From the NCBI GenBank assembly GCA_039654915.1, contig CM077597.1, forward strand, positions 87,856,001 through 87,920,000: a stretch of 64,000 nt of DNA. The letters are read 5' to 3'. The notes under the pieces were generated by a model. The model did no database searches and was not told where the DNA came from. It saw nothing but the letters and a program-made list of their open reading frames with translations. This document shows positions 35,876 through 50,839 of this stretch, one piece after another; position 1 is the first letter of the stretch; each line of letters begins with the position of its first letter. Made by a program: the position numbers and the translations under genes. The DNA is from Aquilaria yunnanensis (lineage: Eukaryota > Streptophyta > Magnoliopsida > Malvales > Thymelaeaceae).

Positions 35876-36209
35876 CTGCCAACGATAGGGTGTCAAGCTT
35901 CTCAAAACGGTTTGGGTTTCATTGGTTTTTCTTTGTAAATCTAAATCATCTAATAATAATTTGACAACTAATACAGCATCGATTTTTAACTTGACCTAAT
36001 GTACCATATGTGTTTTTTTTCCCTAACAAGTATTAATAGCCATACAATTTTAAAAGGGCAATTAATAGTTTTGTAAACCGAATGAATTAATTGGTTTTTG
36101 AAATTTACCTTTGTTGATATCAAATATTTGTCCCATGTACTAGCTTTAATTTTAGATATTAGTTAGAGAAAATTAGTTTAGGTACATTTGTATTTCTCAA
36201 GTTAATTAG

Positions 36210-37228
36210 CACTACAAGAGAGATTTATAGGAGCAACTAAGTTGAGCCACTAAAATTCAGTAGTTAGTAGCACTCAGTTGTCGGGAAATGAGGCATCCAA
36301 AGCAAGTGACTGAGTTGTGATTAAAAATTTTAGTTGTTCAAAAATCAGTTGCTCGTAATTAAATTTAGTTGCTAGTCAATAGCTTAGTTCAAAATATTTT
36401 GAAAGTCAGTCACTCGTTAGTGGCTTAAAAAAATTTAGTTTCCAGTTTAGCACTCATACAAACAAAATCCTCGCCCCCCATTCTTCCTCATTCTTCCTCC
36501 TAATTTCCTCCTCTTCTGTTTTTTTCTCATTCTTTCCTTTTGGTCTCTATAGCTCCGTGGCCTTCACCCTACAACTTCTCTTGGTATTTGTTTGCTATGC
36601 ACATGTGAGAAAAGGAAAAATATGTGACTATGTGAGACAGGGGTAAAAGCAAGTTAAGTCAAAGGGTCCAGGGATGCCAATATGAGGAGTTGGTGGTCAC
36701 TTTCAAGGCTTGCCATGTCTTGCTCATCAATAGTAGCCAGGCTTTGATTCCATTACCTAACTTGGTATCAACTAGCATGACAAGGTTCATGAAAATCGAA
36801 GCTTCCACCCTGATGCTACACACCCAAATGGCTTTTCCCCACCTGAAATCCATTGCTTCATAGAATGCACCAACAAATTAAACGTTCACACCATTTTAAA
36901 TAATTATAACAATTAATTAATTAAATATAATTTTTAATTAAATATATATAAAAAACCTATCAATAAATATATATATTTTTAAAAACCATATAAATTTAGT
37001 CACTTTAAATGATTGAATATTCAATCGCTAGCTTGTAACTGAATATTTTAGTCACTCCATCTATCCCAGCATGAAATGAAAGACTAACGTTTGTGGTTGC
37101 TAGGTTTAACAACTCATCATTCACTACCTTTGGAGCAAGTAATGCTTTTGCTATTGAACATTTTAGTCTCAATTCAGTTGCTAAAGTGATTGTATTTTCA
37201 GTCATTTTCTTGTTTTTATCTTGTGGTG
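36210..37228. mobile_element. Non-autonomous CACTA element, 1019 bp
   Basis: The left end CACTACAAGAGAG and the right end CTTGTGGTG (CACCACAAG on the minus strand) are inverted. The target duplication TAG is perfect at 36207-36209 and 37229-37231. Subterminal copies of motifs such as TTAGTTGCT, AGTCACT and TAGTGGCT appear on both strands. It belongs to a different family from the 9292 element and has no transposase. Confidence 0.85.
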
Positions 37229-37231
37229 TAG

Positions 37232-37800
37232 CTGAGGAGCAATTAGGTACACCTTAGTTTCTTGTGGGCATTTTAGTCATTTAATTGATTATGGTGGTCT
37301 AGGATTAGTTTGGTTAAATAGAGTCAATACTAAATGTTTAAATAGTTGATTTGATTAAGTCCATTACCTTATTATTTATTTATTTTTCTCTCTAAGCTTT
37401 AAAATTATTTTCCCATGAGTCGTAGGAACTAGGCTTCTACCGTACAATCGGGGAAACTAATTCAATAGGTTTAGGGAATGGTTTGATATTTTTTTTTGAA
37501 TAAAAGGGCATTTGTGTTAAATTGGTGGGAAATTATTAATAAACAAAATTATAAAAAATTTAAACTGGTGTTGATAATTTAAATGATTTTAAATTAATTG
37601 TTATTTAGATATTCTTACATTATCAATGTGCAACTTAAATTTTTGGGTCGATCTCATTATCCCTTTTTTTATAAGCACGTTTTACTTGAAGTAATAAAAC
37701 AACGAGTAAGAACTCCATAAAAGGAAGAAAAGACCAAGGTAGAGTGGCGAGAGAGCTTGCCATAACAACAATAAAAATTCGAAAAAACAAATTACTTGAT
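37232..37800. other. Intergenic, no gene seen
   Basis: AT-rich sequence. No gene or element boundary is recognised. Confidence 0.55.
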
Positions 37801-38640
37801 TTTTGATGCAACTTACGATTGTATCCTTACTGTTTCAGAAACCTATACTTATCCCCTCCTAAGTTATCTCTATCATTCACCGTTAAGACTCTCTTGACTA
37901 AACTTGGCTAAGTATTGCTCACTAACTTTGCCCCAAACGGCCAAACCCAAACTTCTCCCTTTTCCCTCTAATCCATCACTTACCTGGTAAATCCTACCCG
38001 AATTGCTCTCCTCCTCCGCCATTCCAAGGGATTTCTGCAGATAATTGGTGTTGCCACAGCAATGTTGTCCAATTGCTGCGAACCACCGGTGCCGGAATGT
38101 CCGGCTCTCGACTTCTCCATCACAACACTCCATCAATCGTCGGCAAACTGGAGAGCCAGCGAATCGAAACTGATGAACCTGATGAAACCGATGAAGTTGG
38201 TGAACCTGACGAACCTGATGAACCCGATGAAGCTGATGAACTCGAAGAGCCAATGAACCCGGAGAGCTGTGATTCGATTCATCCATCCGCCCGATCTCGC
38301 CGGCCACAGCCCTTGAAGTTGATGTGGGCTCGTAGAGGAAAACACGATTCATTTGTGGGTAGCTGATGGAGGCGCGCTGGTGACAGGGGTTGATGTGGGC
38401 TCGAAAAGGAAAGTGCCGGGTAGTCCAAGAATTGAAAAATTGCCTCACTATGAGCATCGACTGAAGGACAGAGAAAGGGGGCTGGGATGCACCATCATTG
38501 GGCACTGTTTGCGATCCATGTGAATCAGTGGAAGGAGAAGAAGCAGAGAAAGATGTAGAGAAGATTTTGTTTTGATTTCGTTTATGAAATCTGCCATTTT
38601 TGTTTTGATTTTGTTCTTCTTTGTTCTTGTTTTTTGTTAG
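37801..38640. mobile_element. Probable MULE fragment with gene-like interior
   Basis: The segment 37815-37945 resembles the long terminal repeat at 38650-38790 (CCTATACTTATCCCCTCC against CCTACACTTACCCCTTAG, then a CCGTTA block). No right-hand partner was found. The interior is GC-richer. A 210-codon minus-strand frame (38505-37873) and a 97-codon plus-strand frame overlap there, but neither resembles a known protein. The interior holds the minisatellite at 38164-38250. Confidence 0.45.
38164..38250. repeat. Minisatellite of 9-bp units
   Basis: Units of the type GAACCTGAT, GAAACCGAT and GAAGTTGGT repeat about nine times with point changes. Because the unit is a multiple of three, it keeps long frames open on both strands (DEPDE-type plus, HQVHQ-type minus). 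Confidence 0.85.
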
Positions 38641-39393
38641 GGAAAGATACCAAAATCCTCCTTGAAGTTTGGAAAAACCTTCACTTGTGTTCCCCCCTTT
38701 TCAAATACCTACACTTACCCCTTAGAAAGTTAACTTCGTCATCTACCGTTATGACAAAAAAGAGAAAACACCTACCTTTGCCCTCCTAGCTTTCTTCACT
38801 AAGAATTTTTCCCCACCAACTTCCACATCTAACAGTCTAGGACCCCTCTCCCTACATCTCTGCCTCCCTACTTCCCCCCACCTCCGCCTCCACCTCCATC
38901 AAGGCTCCACCTCTGCCACGCCATAGATGTGACCACCTCATCAACCCCGGCAGCATCTCCCCTCCACCTTCACCTCCGCCAAGCCCATCTCCCCATCTCC
39001 CCTTCGTCTCTATCACCGCCTAGCCCTTTCGTCTCTGTCACCACTGAACCTCTCCTCTGATTCTCCCTCGTCGTTAATTGCTCCGACTCGCCCTTTCCTG
39101 CCGTTCATCCTTTTCCTTTAATTTGTCCTCCTTTCCCTCCATTCATCCTCTGTTCACCTTCCACTACCTGCTCCGTTCGTCCTCCCCGCCCTCCATTCAT
39201 CCTCCTTCTCCGATTCGCCGCCAAGCCCCTCATCTCTCGAATCTTAGACAAGAGCGGACAAGCGACGAGCGACGAGCGAACGAACAATGGTCATTAACGG
39301 AGTTAAGTTTTAAGGGGGTAAGTGTAGGTTTTGAAACACTAGGGACACTGTCGTAGGTTTTCCAAATCTTAGAGGTTTTGTAATTTTTCCATA
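38641..39393. mobile_element. MULE-like non-autonomous element of about 750 bp
   Basis: The left terminus (GGGAAAGATACCAAAATCC) and the inverted right terminus (TGGAAAAATTACAAAACC on the minus strand) are similar over about 110 bp, including a shared CCTACACTTACCCCCTTA-type block. The interior is C- and T-rich with no recognised gene. A 9-bp target duplication is not clear. Confidence 0.6.
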
Positions 39394-39659
39394 TTTCTAT
39401 CCCAAAAGCAGCACTCTCGCTTTATTGCAACGCTGCTTAATGTTGTGTTTGTCTTTTGGGTTTCCCTTCTTTATATATTGTGACGGGATCGCTTTACTTA
39501 TTAGCAATGAGTTTCAAGTTAAATATTTTAATATGATATCAGAGTTCAAGTTCCATGGATCATGATTTCTCTTAGTAGTCAGCATTACCTCTGCTCCAAC
39601 CTCAACTAGAGCTTTAGCAACGCCATGTTCATGGTGGCTTTATTTTCAACTGTATGCTA

Positions 39660-39765
39660 GTGTTTTAAAACTTAAACTATTGCTTAAACCATTGAGGGTT
39701 TTGGGTTGCGGTTTAATCATTTAAACTGCTAGTTCAAACACACTGTTATATTTGGATCCAAAAGA
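39660..39765 (+). repeat. Dispersed repeat, copy B (pair with 23475)
   Basis: TAGTGTTTTAAAAC, ACCATTGAGGGTT and TCAAACACA occur in the same order as in the inverted copy at 23475-23588. Confidence 0.55.
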
Positions 39766-40840
39766 CTGGAAGTACTTTTATTGTAAAAAGAAAAAACAAT
39801 AGGACCTCAAAGGAAAACATACATACAATACAAGAACTAAAATAATATCTCACTTTTGATATAAAAGTCTCACTTCCTCTCCAAACCTACATCTCAACTC
39901 ACTAGCCTCCACACACACTCTTATTCTCGTTCGACACTTCTCATTCATCCTTTTTTTTTTCCCCCTGTTTTCTGCTTCTTCTTCTTCTTCTTTCATCTTC
40001 TTCATTTTATGATTTCTTCTTTTCCTGTTTCTTTCTTCTTATTCTTTTTCTATTTTCTCTTTATCCTCCTCCTCCTCCTCCTCCTCTTTCTTCTTCTTTA
40101 TTCTTTTTTGGTGAAATAAAGATAAATTAAGAGGATAAAACTTAGAGGTCCTCTACAAACAAATGGGATAAGGGACTTGGGTGGAGAAGAAACTGAAAGT
40201 TCAAGCTTGGATTGGTTGGAAATTAGAGAACAAAACATTATAGAGGAAACATACATATTTGTTTTTATAATTTTTAGATATTTGTTTTAGACCATCGGTA
40301 TACTCCAGTTTGACAGTTCACCAGCTTTAAGCAATTTCTTCCAAATTTACCAAACATTGAATGAGTATATAGCCATGCTAGAGGTGTGGCTGGTTCATAG
40401 TCTAGTCTGGCTTTGAAAATATTGTTGCATGCAAGTTGAAGTTCTGTATGTGAGTGGTTTCAAGTTGGATGCTTTAAAATGTCCATGGCTTTATCTTCAA
40501 CTGCACACAATAAAAACCTAGGATAAATATAATGACCCTAAGGTAATAAACTTAATTAAATTGACTGTTTAAACACCTCAAATTGACTGTGTTGGACCAA
40601 ACTAATCCTAAAGTAACATAATCAATAATAAATGACCAAACTGCCCCCAAGAAGCTAAAGTTTACCATATTGCTTCCTAATTAACCTAAGAAATACAAAT
40701 CTACCTAAAATATATTTTTTTCTAACATATCTAAAAAATTAAACCTATACCCCAAACAAGATTTAGTTAAGAACCTTAAAAAATGTACTACTTCATATCA
40801 CTCATTTCTAGAAGTCGTGAGAACACGAAATATGCCAAAT
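39766..40840. other. Intergenic with CTT/CTC microsatellites
   Basis: C/T-rich runs include (CTT)n near 39980-39995 and (CTC)n at about 40064-40085. No gene is supported. Confidence 0.6.
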
Positions 40841-41270
40841 TTTGTTAATCAATCAAGTGAGTTTAATCAATATTGTTTTAAAGTTGATACCAAATGGGCC
40901 TAAAGCCTAATACCAAGATCTAGACCACCCAATTGGTCCAAAAGTGCCCAATTCGTTACTTGTACAATCTAGTAGGCCAATATCTAGTGGAAAAGATTAA
41001 AACTCCTATATGAAAAGGGAATTCAATATTAATGAAACTCCTTAATGTTGGAAGATCCCTTTCAGCTCCATAAAAGAGGGCCTCATGATACTTCAGGGCA
41101 TGTACTAAAACCATATTCTCCAAAGCTTTTTGGCCACTTGCGAGAGACTAACTTACTTGTTGGAGGGTTCCCTCTTAACACACAATACAGGGCCCTAATT
41201 GTGTCTCTGAGCGCAAGTTCTTAGGTTAACATCATATCAGTAGTAGTCGAGGACTGGTTTGCTTGTTTTG
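40841..41270. mobile_element. Possible LTR remnant of a Ty3/gypsy-type element
   Basis: The segment 41140-41225 (GAGAGACTAACTTACTTGTT, GGAGGGTTCCCTCTTAAC) resembles the R-U5 part of plant gypsy LTRs, which often contain a GACTTGAGCGTCGGAGGGT-like block. No second LTR was found. This rests on resemblance only. Confidence 0.3.
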
Positions 41271-42817
41271 GTAGAGTCTATCCTATTTTGCTATCAAAAT
41301 TAATTTGAAATATTTATTTTGGCATGTATTTTTATTTTTCTAAACTTATGTCGAAGTTGTTGTTGTTATTATTATTATTATTATTTTGCAAAGGCATGAA
41401 AATTTATAAGAAATAAAAAATAGTACTAAAAAAGAATATTTTGTCACCAATAAATTTACACAAAAAATTGAAAAAACATGATTAGCAGATAACTAGTTAA
41501 AGTGTTAATTACCCTTTTGGAAGGTCGTACTCGTAAGTTTTATGGTTAGCAAAATTTTGACCCACTGAAGTGGAAAAGATTATTATTATTTTTCTCTTAT
41601 AGGAAGAGTGGTCGGATATGGTCTTTGCGTTTTCTACAATCATTCGAGGCTCATCAATTATTAAAATAGATTAAGTTAACATATAATTGCATTTGCATAC
41701 CAAATGACTCAACTAATCCTTCGAATAATTTATGGAACGAAGGTCAAATTTTGTCCAAAAGAGCTATTAGTTTGATTGGTTAGTGGTTTTTCAAGAACAA
41801 AGCCAAAATATTGAATTTTCTTAGATGAAACAAAGAGTTTACAGTGAAACGTATGTGAAATTGTGCGACCGGTATTAATTGAATACAAAACAGTTAACAG
41901 ATATTATTTATTTTTCAGACTACCAGCTAAATTATATTATATGAAATTTTGTATAGTACAAACTTGTCTGTAAATCCATAGTAACCCTGATTTACAGAAG
42001 TTTATCGGATAGTAATTTAAGAGCTAATTAATGTGACAAACATATTTATGAGAAACAAAATATGTTTACCATTTATTTGAATTTAAAATATTTTATTTAC
42101 AAAATATTTGACATGATCATTTATAAAACTCTTTCGGCAGTGTTTACCAAAAATATTAACAATTGATAGCGTATTGGTTTCTTTACCTTTATTATTTTCT
42201 TAGAACCCTCTGCAAGTATACTAATGCACTTGGAGAAAGTTGATGCCAACTGGTTAGAGCAAAAAAGATGGTTAAAAAATTGGCAAATTACATAAGTTGC
42301 AGATTCACAAAGGCTGAAGATTTTCAACGGCAATATTAACTTCCGTACATTTAGTATTTTAATTGGAGCACAAATCTAACTTGCCCTCTCCATTTTCTAA
42401 TTAATTATAATCAAGCGTCCCAATTGCTCTTAGTCATCCAACCGGTAGGAAAACGACATTAAACCTACTTCAAAACAAGATCTTTTGGTCAGTCACAGTG
42501 AAACTTGTTTTATTCAAGAACGTATTTTTTTTTTTTTAAAGCTGAAATGGGAGCATGTTTTTTTTACTTCCCTTTCTTTTTTTTTTTTTTTTTTGGGAAT
42601 CCCATGTATTCTTCATCCGGCACGTGAAGTCTAATTTCTTCACGATGCTATGTAGACGTAGAAGTGAAGAAGACTTCTACCAAATGAATCTTATTTTATG
42701 TGTACAAAGCGGTGGAATCGCAGCCATGATGCCATATTTAAGGTGTCTAAGACATTTTCACCCAGGCCAACTCATATTAGTATAAGAGCATTTATTCTAT
42801 GTTTCTAGAAACTGGTA
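41271..42817. other. Intergenic, no gene seen
   Basis: AT-rich sequence with a short (TTA)n run at about 41361-41385 and T-runs near 42530 and 42578. No supported coding region. Confidence 0.6.
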
Positions 42818-43127
42818 TTCCCTCTATTTGAAAAAAGAAGAAATTTATTTTTTCTTTCATTCAAAAAATATGAAATATTTTCCTTTTTAAAAAATTTTTA
42901 ATATCTAATTTATTTTACTATCCTTATTTAAACTCATACTACATAAAAACTCAAAAGAAATATTTTTTTACTTTAATCATCTTCAAACTCTCACAACATA
43001 TAACCTAAGAAGATTTTTTTAAAAAAATTTAGTTACAAGGTTAAAAATAAAATAATAATAATAAATTATACACGCTTTAATCTTTGTGTCCATTAAAATG
43101 CATAATTCTTTATGGGGATGGAGGGAG
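42818..43127. mobile_element. Stowaway-like MITE, 310 bp
   Basis: The ends TTCCCTCTATTTG and GGGGATGGAGGGAG are inverted copies flanked by TA. It is the second member of the longer subfamily seen at 32424. It ends 310 bp before the receptor-kinase start codon, so it lies in that gene's promoter region. Confidence 0.82.
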
Positions 43128-43437
43128 TAACGTACAAGCGATTTATCCCACATAATAGGTGAATCTCAAACCATATTATTTTAGTACCTTGCCCAATCTC
43201 ATCTTTTTCTCCCCTGGTTGATAAGAAATTTTTTTTGTTCTATTTTTTTGGTTGAAAATGAAACCCCTTTGGATAATTTAAAGAACGATTAAGATGGGCT
43301 ATTGAATTTGTGAACATATCCAGAACCTTTTGTTTTGTTTCTCAAGTTTTCATGGTATCTTAAATGATATTCCAAGCCCACCTGCCATGTCCAACTTTCT
43401 TGCACATATGCTGGTAGATTCTGCTTAAAGCTTCGAA

Positions 43438-46435
<2,998 letters not shown>

Positions 46436-48719
46436 GGGAATGGATCAAAGAATCAGCACCAAGGTCTTATGATCCAACTCTGACTTCACCACTAGACCTT
46501 TTTTTTTTCTTTCAGTTGGCAAAAAAAAACTAATCAGAAACTTTGTACTATTTTTGCCTGCTTTGGACATGTAATATGCCTAGGATAGGTACATATGTTA
46601 CAATAGAGCTTCTGGCTAGATGAAGAAAAGTCTTCATTTGAAAGCTTCATGTTCCCATCCACCGCATCAAAGAAGAAGAAGAAGAAGAGGAGGAAGAAGA
46701 AGGCAGGGTCGTTGGGTCTTCTACGGAAAACACATAAATCATGTCTGTTTTTTTCAATTGGATTGAGTCTTGAATTGCTTGCTTGGTTTGGTTAGACGGG
46801 GCAAGCAAAAGTTAAGGAAAACATTGTGCTAATTTTACTTGCTTGGGGGGTGCAGGAAGAAAAACTTGTTCATTTTCATGTTCAAATATTTTTTAATACT
46901 GGTCATTGACAGTGTATGTAATTAGTGCAAATTTATGTAACGTTTTAAATGTTAAAATTATATTAAAAATTTTCATTAATTAAATAAATAGTATTTAATA
47001 ATATATTTCAAAATTAATTTTTTTAATAAATTTATCAAAAAAACACACAATAGGCAAAAACACAAAGAAAAGAAAAGAAAAGAAACACTATAGATATAAA
47101 AAAACACAATTTAATGTTAAATATACAATTGCTTTTTATTTGAAATAAAATATATTGTACTATAGTTTTTCCAAGTTAAAAAAATTGCAAACATAAAGAA
47201 TATGATAAATTTTTTAAATAGTCAATAACCTTTAATTATGCTTTCTTTTCATTCTTAACCTATTGGTATTCTTTTTCAGTTGAAAACTCTTTAAAATATT
47301 CTATATTAGTCCAGATTGGATGAAATCTATAAATTCAGAGTAATTGTGCTTATGTAATGTCATTTTTTTAAAATTATGTTAAATTGTGTGATAATTTATT
47401 TCTTAGAAATTTTAACTAAGAAATATTTTTATAATTAAATAAACTCTTGCATTATCAATTTTTTCATATATAAAATAGTTATTGTGTAATAATGTATGCA
47501 CTTATTATGTAACAACTTTTGGTTGTGTTAACAAATTGAACCATTGGGACAAATTAATTTTTTTTTAATTATTTTAGAATGAAAGGATAATAGACAAAAC
47601 TTTAGGATGAACATTTAGCTCAAATAAATCATAGATATTGAAGGAGATTAATTTTGCCTGTAATTTGATTGTATATTTTAATACTATATTTTATCTAAGA
47701 TAAAAAGCAAACAAATTGAAGATTATATTTGGGATAATTTTCATGAGGCACCTTATATCTAATTTTAATTTTGGTTTCATCTCGAATGTATGCATCAATT
47801 AAATAGACAAATAAAAGATTTATCCAGGAATGTACTTTTAAGTGTTAATAAATATATTTCATAGAAGTTAAAAGGTAATAAAATTGATAAAATATTATGC
47901 TTAATTAAGGTCTTGTTTAATAATAATATGAAATGAAGGAGAAGTTTGTCACAAATTTAAACTTTTAACACTTCAATGATGGATAAAAATGTAATTTGAT
48001 TGTTTAATAAAAAATTTTAAACCTCTAGTATCAAATATGTCAAAAAGATGATTTTCCAACAGCCTAATAAGTTGGGCCATTGGTAATGTTGGTGAACTTT
48101 TCCAACAGTTTCGTATTGGAAAGTATAATAGATTAAAATATGGGGCCTCAAATGAGAAAGAATTGAAAGGTGGAGATGTTTTGAGAAATTTAACCAATAT
48201 CCTAAAACAATTAAATTACAATAATAAGTTTATTTAAAATATTATATTATATTAAACTTTAAGGCCAAAAAGATCATTCAATATTTATGCACCTTCATAC
48301 ATTTTATAAGATAAGATAAGATAAGATAATTAGAAAACAACAATGTAAATAAGTACTTTGGTTGTTTCAAACCTCTTAACTAGAATTTTACTATATTTTG
48401 TTTTTCTTGAAGAACAAGCTCAAACTTATTAATTTAATGAGGATGCCTTTTAAAGAAATGGGAAATTTTCATGTAGTATGGAAATGGAATTCGGGTTACT
48501 TATAAATTACTATAATAATGCATCCTCATTTTCGAAACTGTGCTACTACTAATTTGCGGGTAATTTAATTCAAAACATCTCATGAACGATTCTTTTTTTC
48601 TTTTTTTCCCTTCCAGAACTGTGATATTATATATAGATAATTAAACTCAAATAATTATCCTTATATCAATGAGTGACCAAAGTTCAATCATGATCCTAAT
48701 TTAAATCTAGTGCTTAGGA
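46436..48719. other. Intergenic, AT-rich
   Basis: The first 250 bp probably hold the kinase 3' UTR, including an (AAG)n run at about 46671-46690. Further on are an (AAAAG)n run near 47070 and an (ATAAG)n run at about 48308-48330. A patch at 48050-48125 (TTTTCCAACAGCC, GGGCCATTGG) resembles the subterminal repeats of the 9292 CACTA element and may be a remnant of that family. Confidence 0.6.
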
Positions 48720-48868
48720 TGAAACAAAGAATATTGCCGCACAAACACAGGCTGCTCTTTGTGTATATTTATACGAGAGTTGTTGATTTACAGTAGGATA
48801 AAAATACAGGCAGAAATAGATGATAAGATAAGATAACTTCTATGCTAAGCTAATTATTATCGCTAACA
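48720..48868 (-). repeat. 3' LTR of the copia element
   Basis: The 149-bp repeat matches 53284-53432 base for base in length. The two share long blocks such as GATGATAAGATAAGATAA. Confidence 0.92.
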
Positions 48869-49179
48869 CGCCCCTACAATCTCAACTGCCTTAGACCAAT
48901 GTTGAGAGTGTCTCGAAAATGTTGATGAAGACAGAAAGGCAATGGCTTAGTAAGGACATCCACAACTTGATCTTAAGTAGAAATAAACCGAACAACAAGA
49001 TCCTTTCAAGTAACCTTTTATCAGAAAAAGTGAAAATCAACTTCAATATGTTTTGTACGAGTATGAAATATAGGATTTACAGTAAGGTAAGTAGCTCCTA
49101 TATTATCACACCATAAGATGGGTGGTTATGAGAGATAAACACCAAGTTCAAGGAGTAAAGTTTGTATCTAGATGAGCTA

Positions 49180-49590
49180 TGTAGTGGCATTGGCTAGTGC
49201 TCAATATTCTGCTTCAGTGCTAGACCTTGAAACAATGTGCTATTTGCATGAACTCCAAGGCTTTGTTTGGATAATTTATTAAGGAAAGGGGAAAGGATAG
49301 TGAAGCGTAAAAAATAAAGATGAGCCCATCATCTACTCAATTTGAGAGAGTTAAAAAATTGTATGTAAGGGGGAATATAGAGGAATGAGAGTGGTTTTTC
49401 CTCCTAATTTCCTTCAATTTTTTATCTAACCAAACAATGGAGGAAAAATAATCACCCCTCATCTTCCCACCATTTCCCTCAATCCAAACAAGGTACAAGA
49501 GACAAGATTCTTAACTAGAAAAATAGCAAAGCCACTAGTCGAGCAACGGTCATCCAAGCACCTAACCCAGTCAGCATCTGAAAATGCACT
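49180..49590 (-). pseudogene. copia RNase H region, interrupted by a MITE
   Basis: On the minus strand, AFSDADW and DDRCSTSGFAIFL are visible at about 49505-49590. SRSSTEAEY is seen at about 49199-49225. These are typical copia RNase H blocks, separated by the 237-bp insertion at 49259-49495. Additional stop codons are present. Confidence 0.85.
49259..49495. mobile_element. Tourist-like MITE (PIF/Harbinger) inside the copia RNase H region
   Basis: The ends GGCTTTGTTTGGATAA and, on the minus strand, TACCTTGTTTGGATTG are inverted copies resembling the GGNNTTGTTTGG termini of Tourist elements. The flanks are a perfect 3-bp duplication, CAA, at 49256-49258 and 49496-49498. Removing the element and one CAA restores an in-frame RNase H block across the junction, confirming the boundaries. 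It is non-coding. Confidence 0.88.
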
Positions 49591-49870
49591 AAGCACTTGT
49601 GAAGAAGATCGATGAATACTAAGACCAAAGGAGATCGTATGCTTTAAGCATCGAAGTATTCATTTGATAGTAGACCAATAAAGCATTGTAGGAGCTTGCA
49701 TATCTTGACAAACTTTATTCATTGCAAAGGAAATATCAGGCCTGGTAAAAGTGACATACTGTAATGCTCAAACAGTGCTTGATACAACGTTGGATCGAGT
49801 ATGGGATTGCCAGCTTCTTTACACTATTTTTATGTTACGAACATTGGTGTAGTAACAGGTTTTACAGTAG

Positions 49871-50662
49871 TCACGTTGGTTTGTTGTAAAAGCTCCAAGA
49901 TATATTTCTATTGAGATAGAAAAATGCCACAGGAAGAAGTCGCTGCTTCAATGCTAAAAAGAAATTAAGTAAGCCTAGGTCCTTATTTGGAAAATCATAT
50001 TGCAAAGCCTTAAAAAGCCTTTCAGTCTCATGTGAGGAAAAGCTTATGACTAAAATATCATTGACATAAATGAGTATATACAAAATTATTCTAAACTTGT
50101 TGTAGATAAAAAGTGAAGTGTCAACCTTTGATGCCCCAAAGCTCAAATGAGAGTACCCAGCATAGGACGATTGCTTGAGGCCATAAATGGCCTTATGAAG
50201 TTTGGACACATGTCCTAGATATTGAGGGTGTTCACACTCGGGTGGTTGTGACATATACACATCTTTTTTCAGAAATCCAGGAAAAAATGCATTTTGAACG
50301 TTTAACTGCCAAACACTCCATCCTCTGGAAATTGCAAGAGAAAGGATGAACCAAATGAAGGTATGCTTTAACAATGGATTATAAGTATCGTGATAATCGA
50401 TCCCATATTGTTGTTTAAAACCTTTAACAACAAAGTGGGCCATGTGCCATTCAATGCTCCCATTAGCCTTCTTTTTCAATTTGAAAACCCATTTGCAATC
50501 ACTAATGTTCAAGTTGCATGAAGGTGGGATAAGAAACCATGTCTTGTTTTTCAGAAGTGCTATAAACCCAGAGTTCATTGCATCATGCCATGATAGATCA
50601 GTTTTGGAATAGGCAAAGCTTGTCAGTTCACTTTCACTAGAGGATGAGAGAGTGGCCATCAA
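49871..50662 (-). pseudogene. copia reverse transcriptase remnant
   Basis: A 263-codon frame holds the copia reverse-transcriptase domain. Visible blocks are TWFLIPP, CKWVFKLKKKANGSIE, VKGFKQQYGIDYHDT, LNVQNAFFPGFLKKDVYM and LHKAIYGLKQSS. The active-site motif normally read as YVDD is YVND here, so a catalytic aspartate is lost. The frame is continuous here, but neighbouring parts of the polyprotein are in other frames. Confidence 0.9.
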
Positions 50663-50839
50663 GACTTGAGATATAGGGTATCAAATTGTGCCATTCATAA
50701 ACTGCTTTGGTTTGCTAATATTTTTTTGTAATCGTGTCTTCATTAGATGATAATAGGGGATAGGCGATGAAGACTTATCAGCTATAGATGGCTCGAGCTG
50801 AAGAAGCTTCACAGAATCCTTTAAAAGATCTTTACTTTT

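Noticed and set aside
37873..38505. 210-codon minus-strand gene
   Set aside because: Its middle is a 9-bp minisatellite and its ends lie in transposon-like sequence. No family is recognised.
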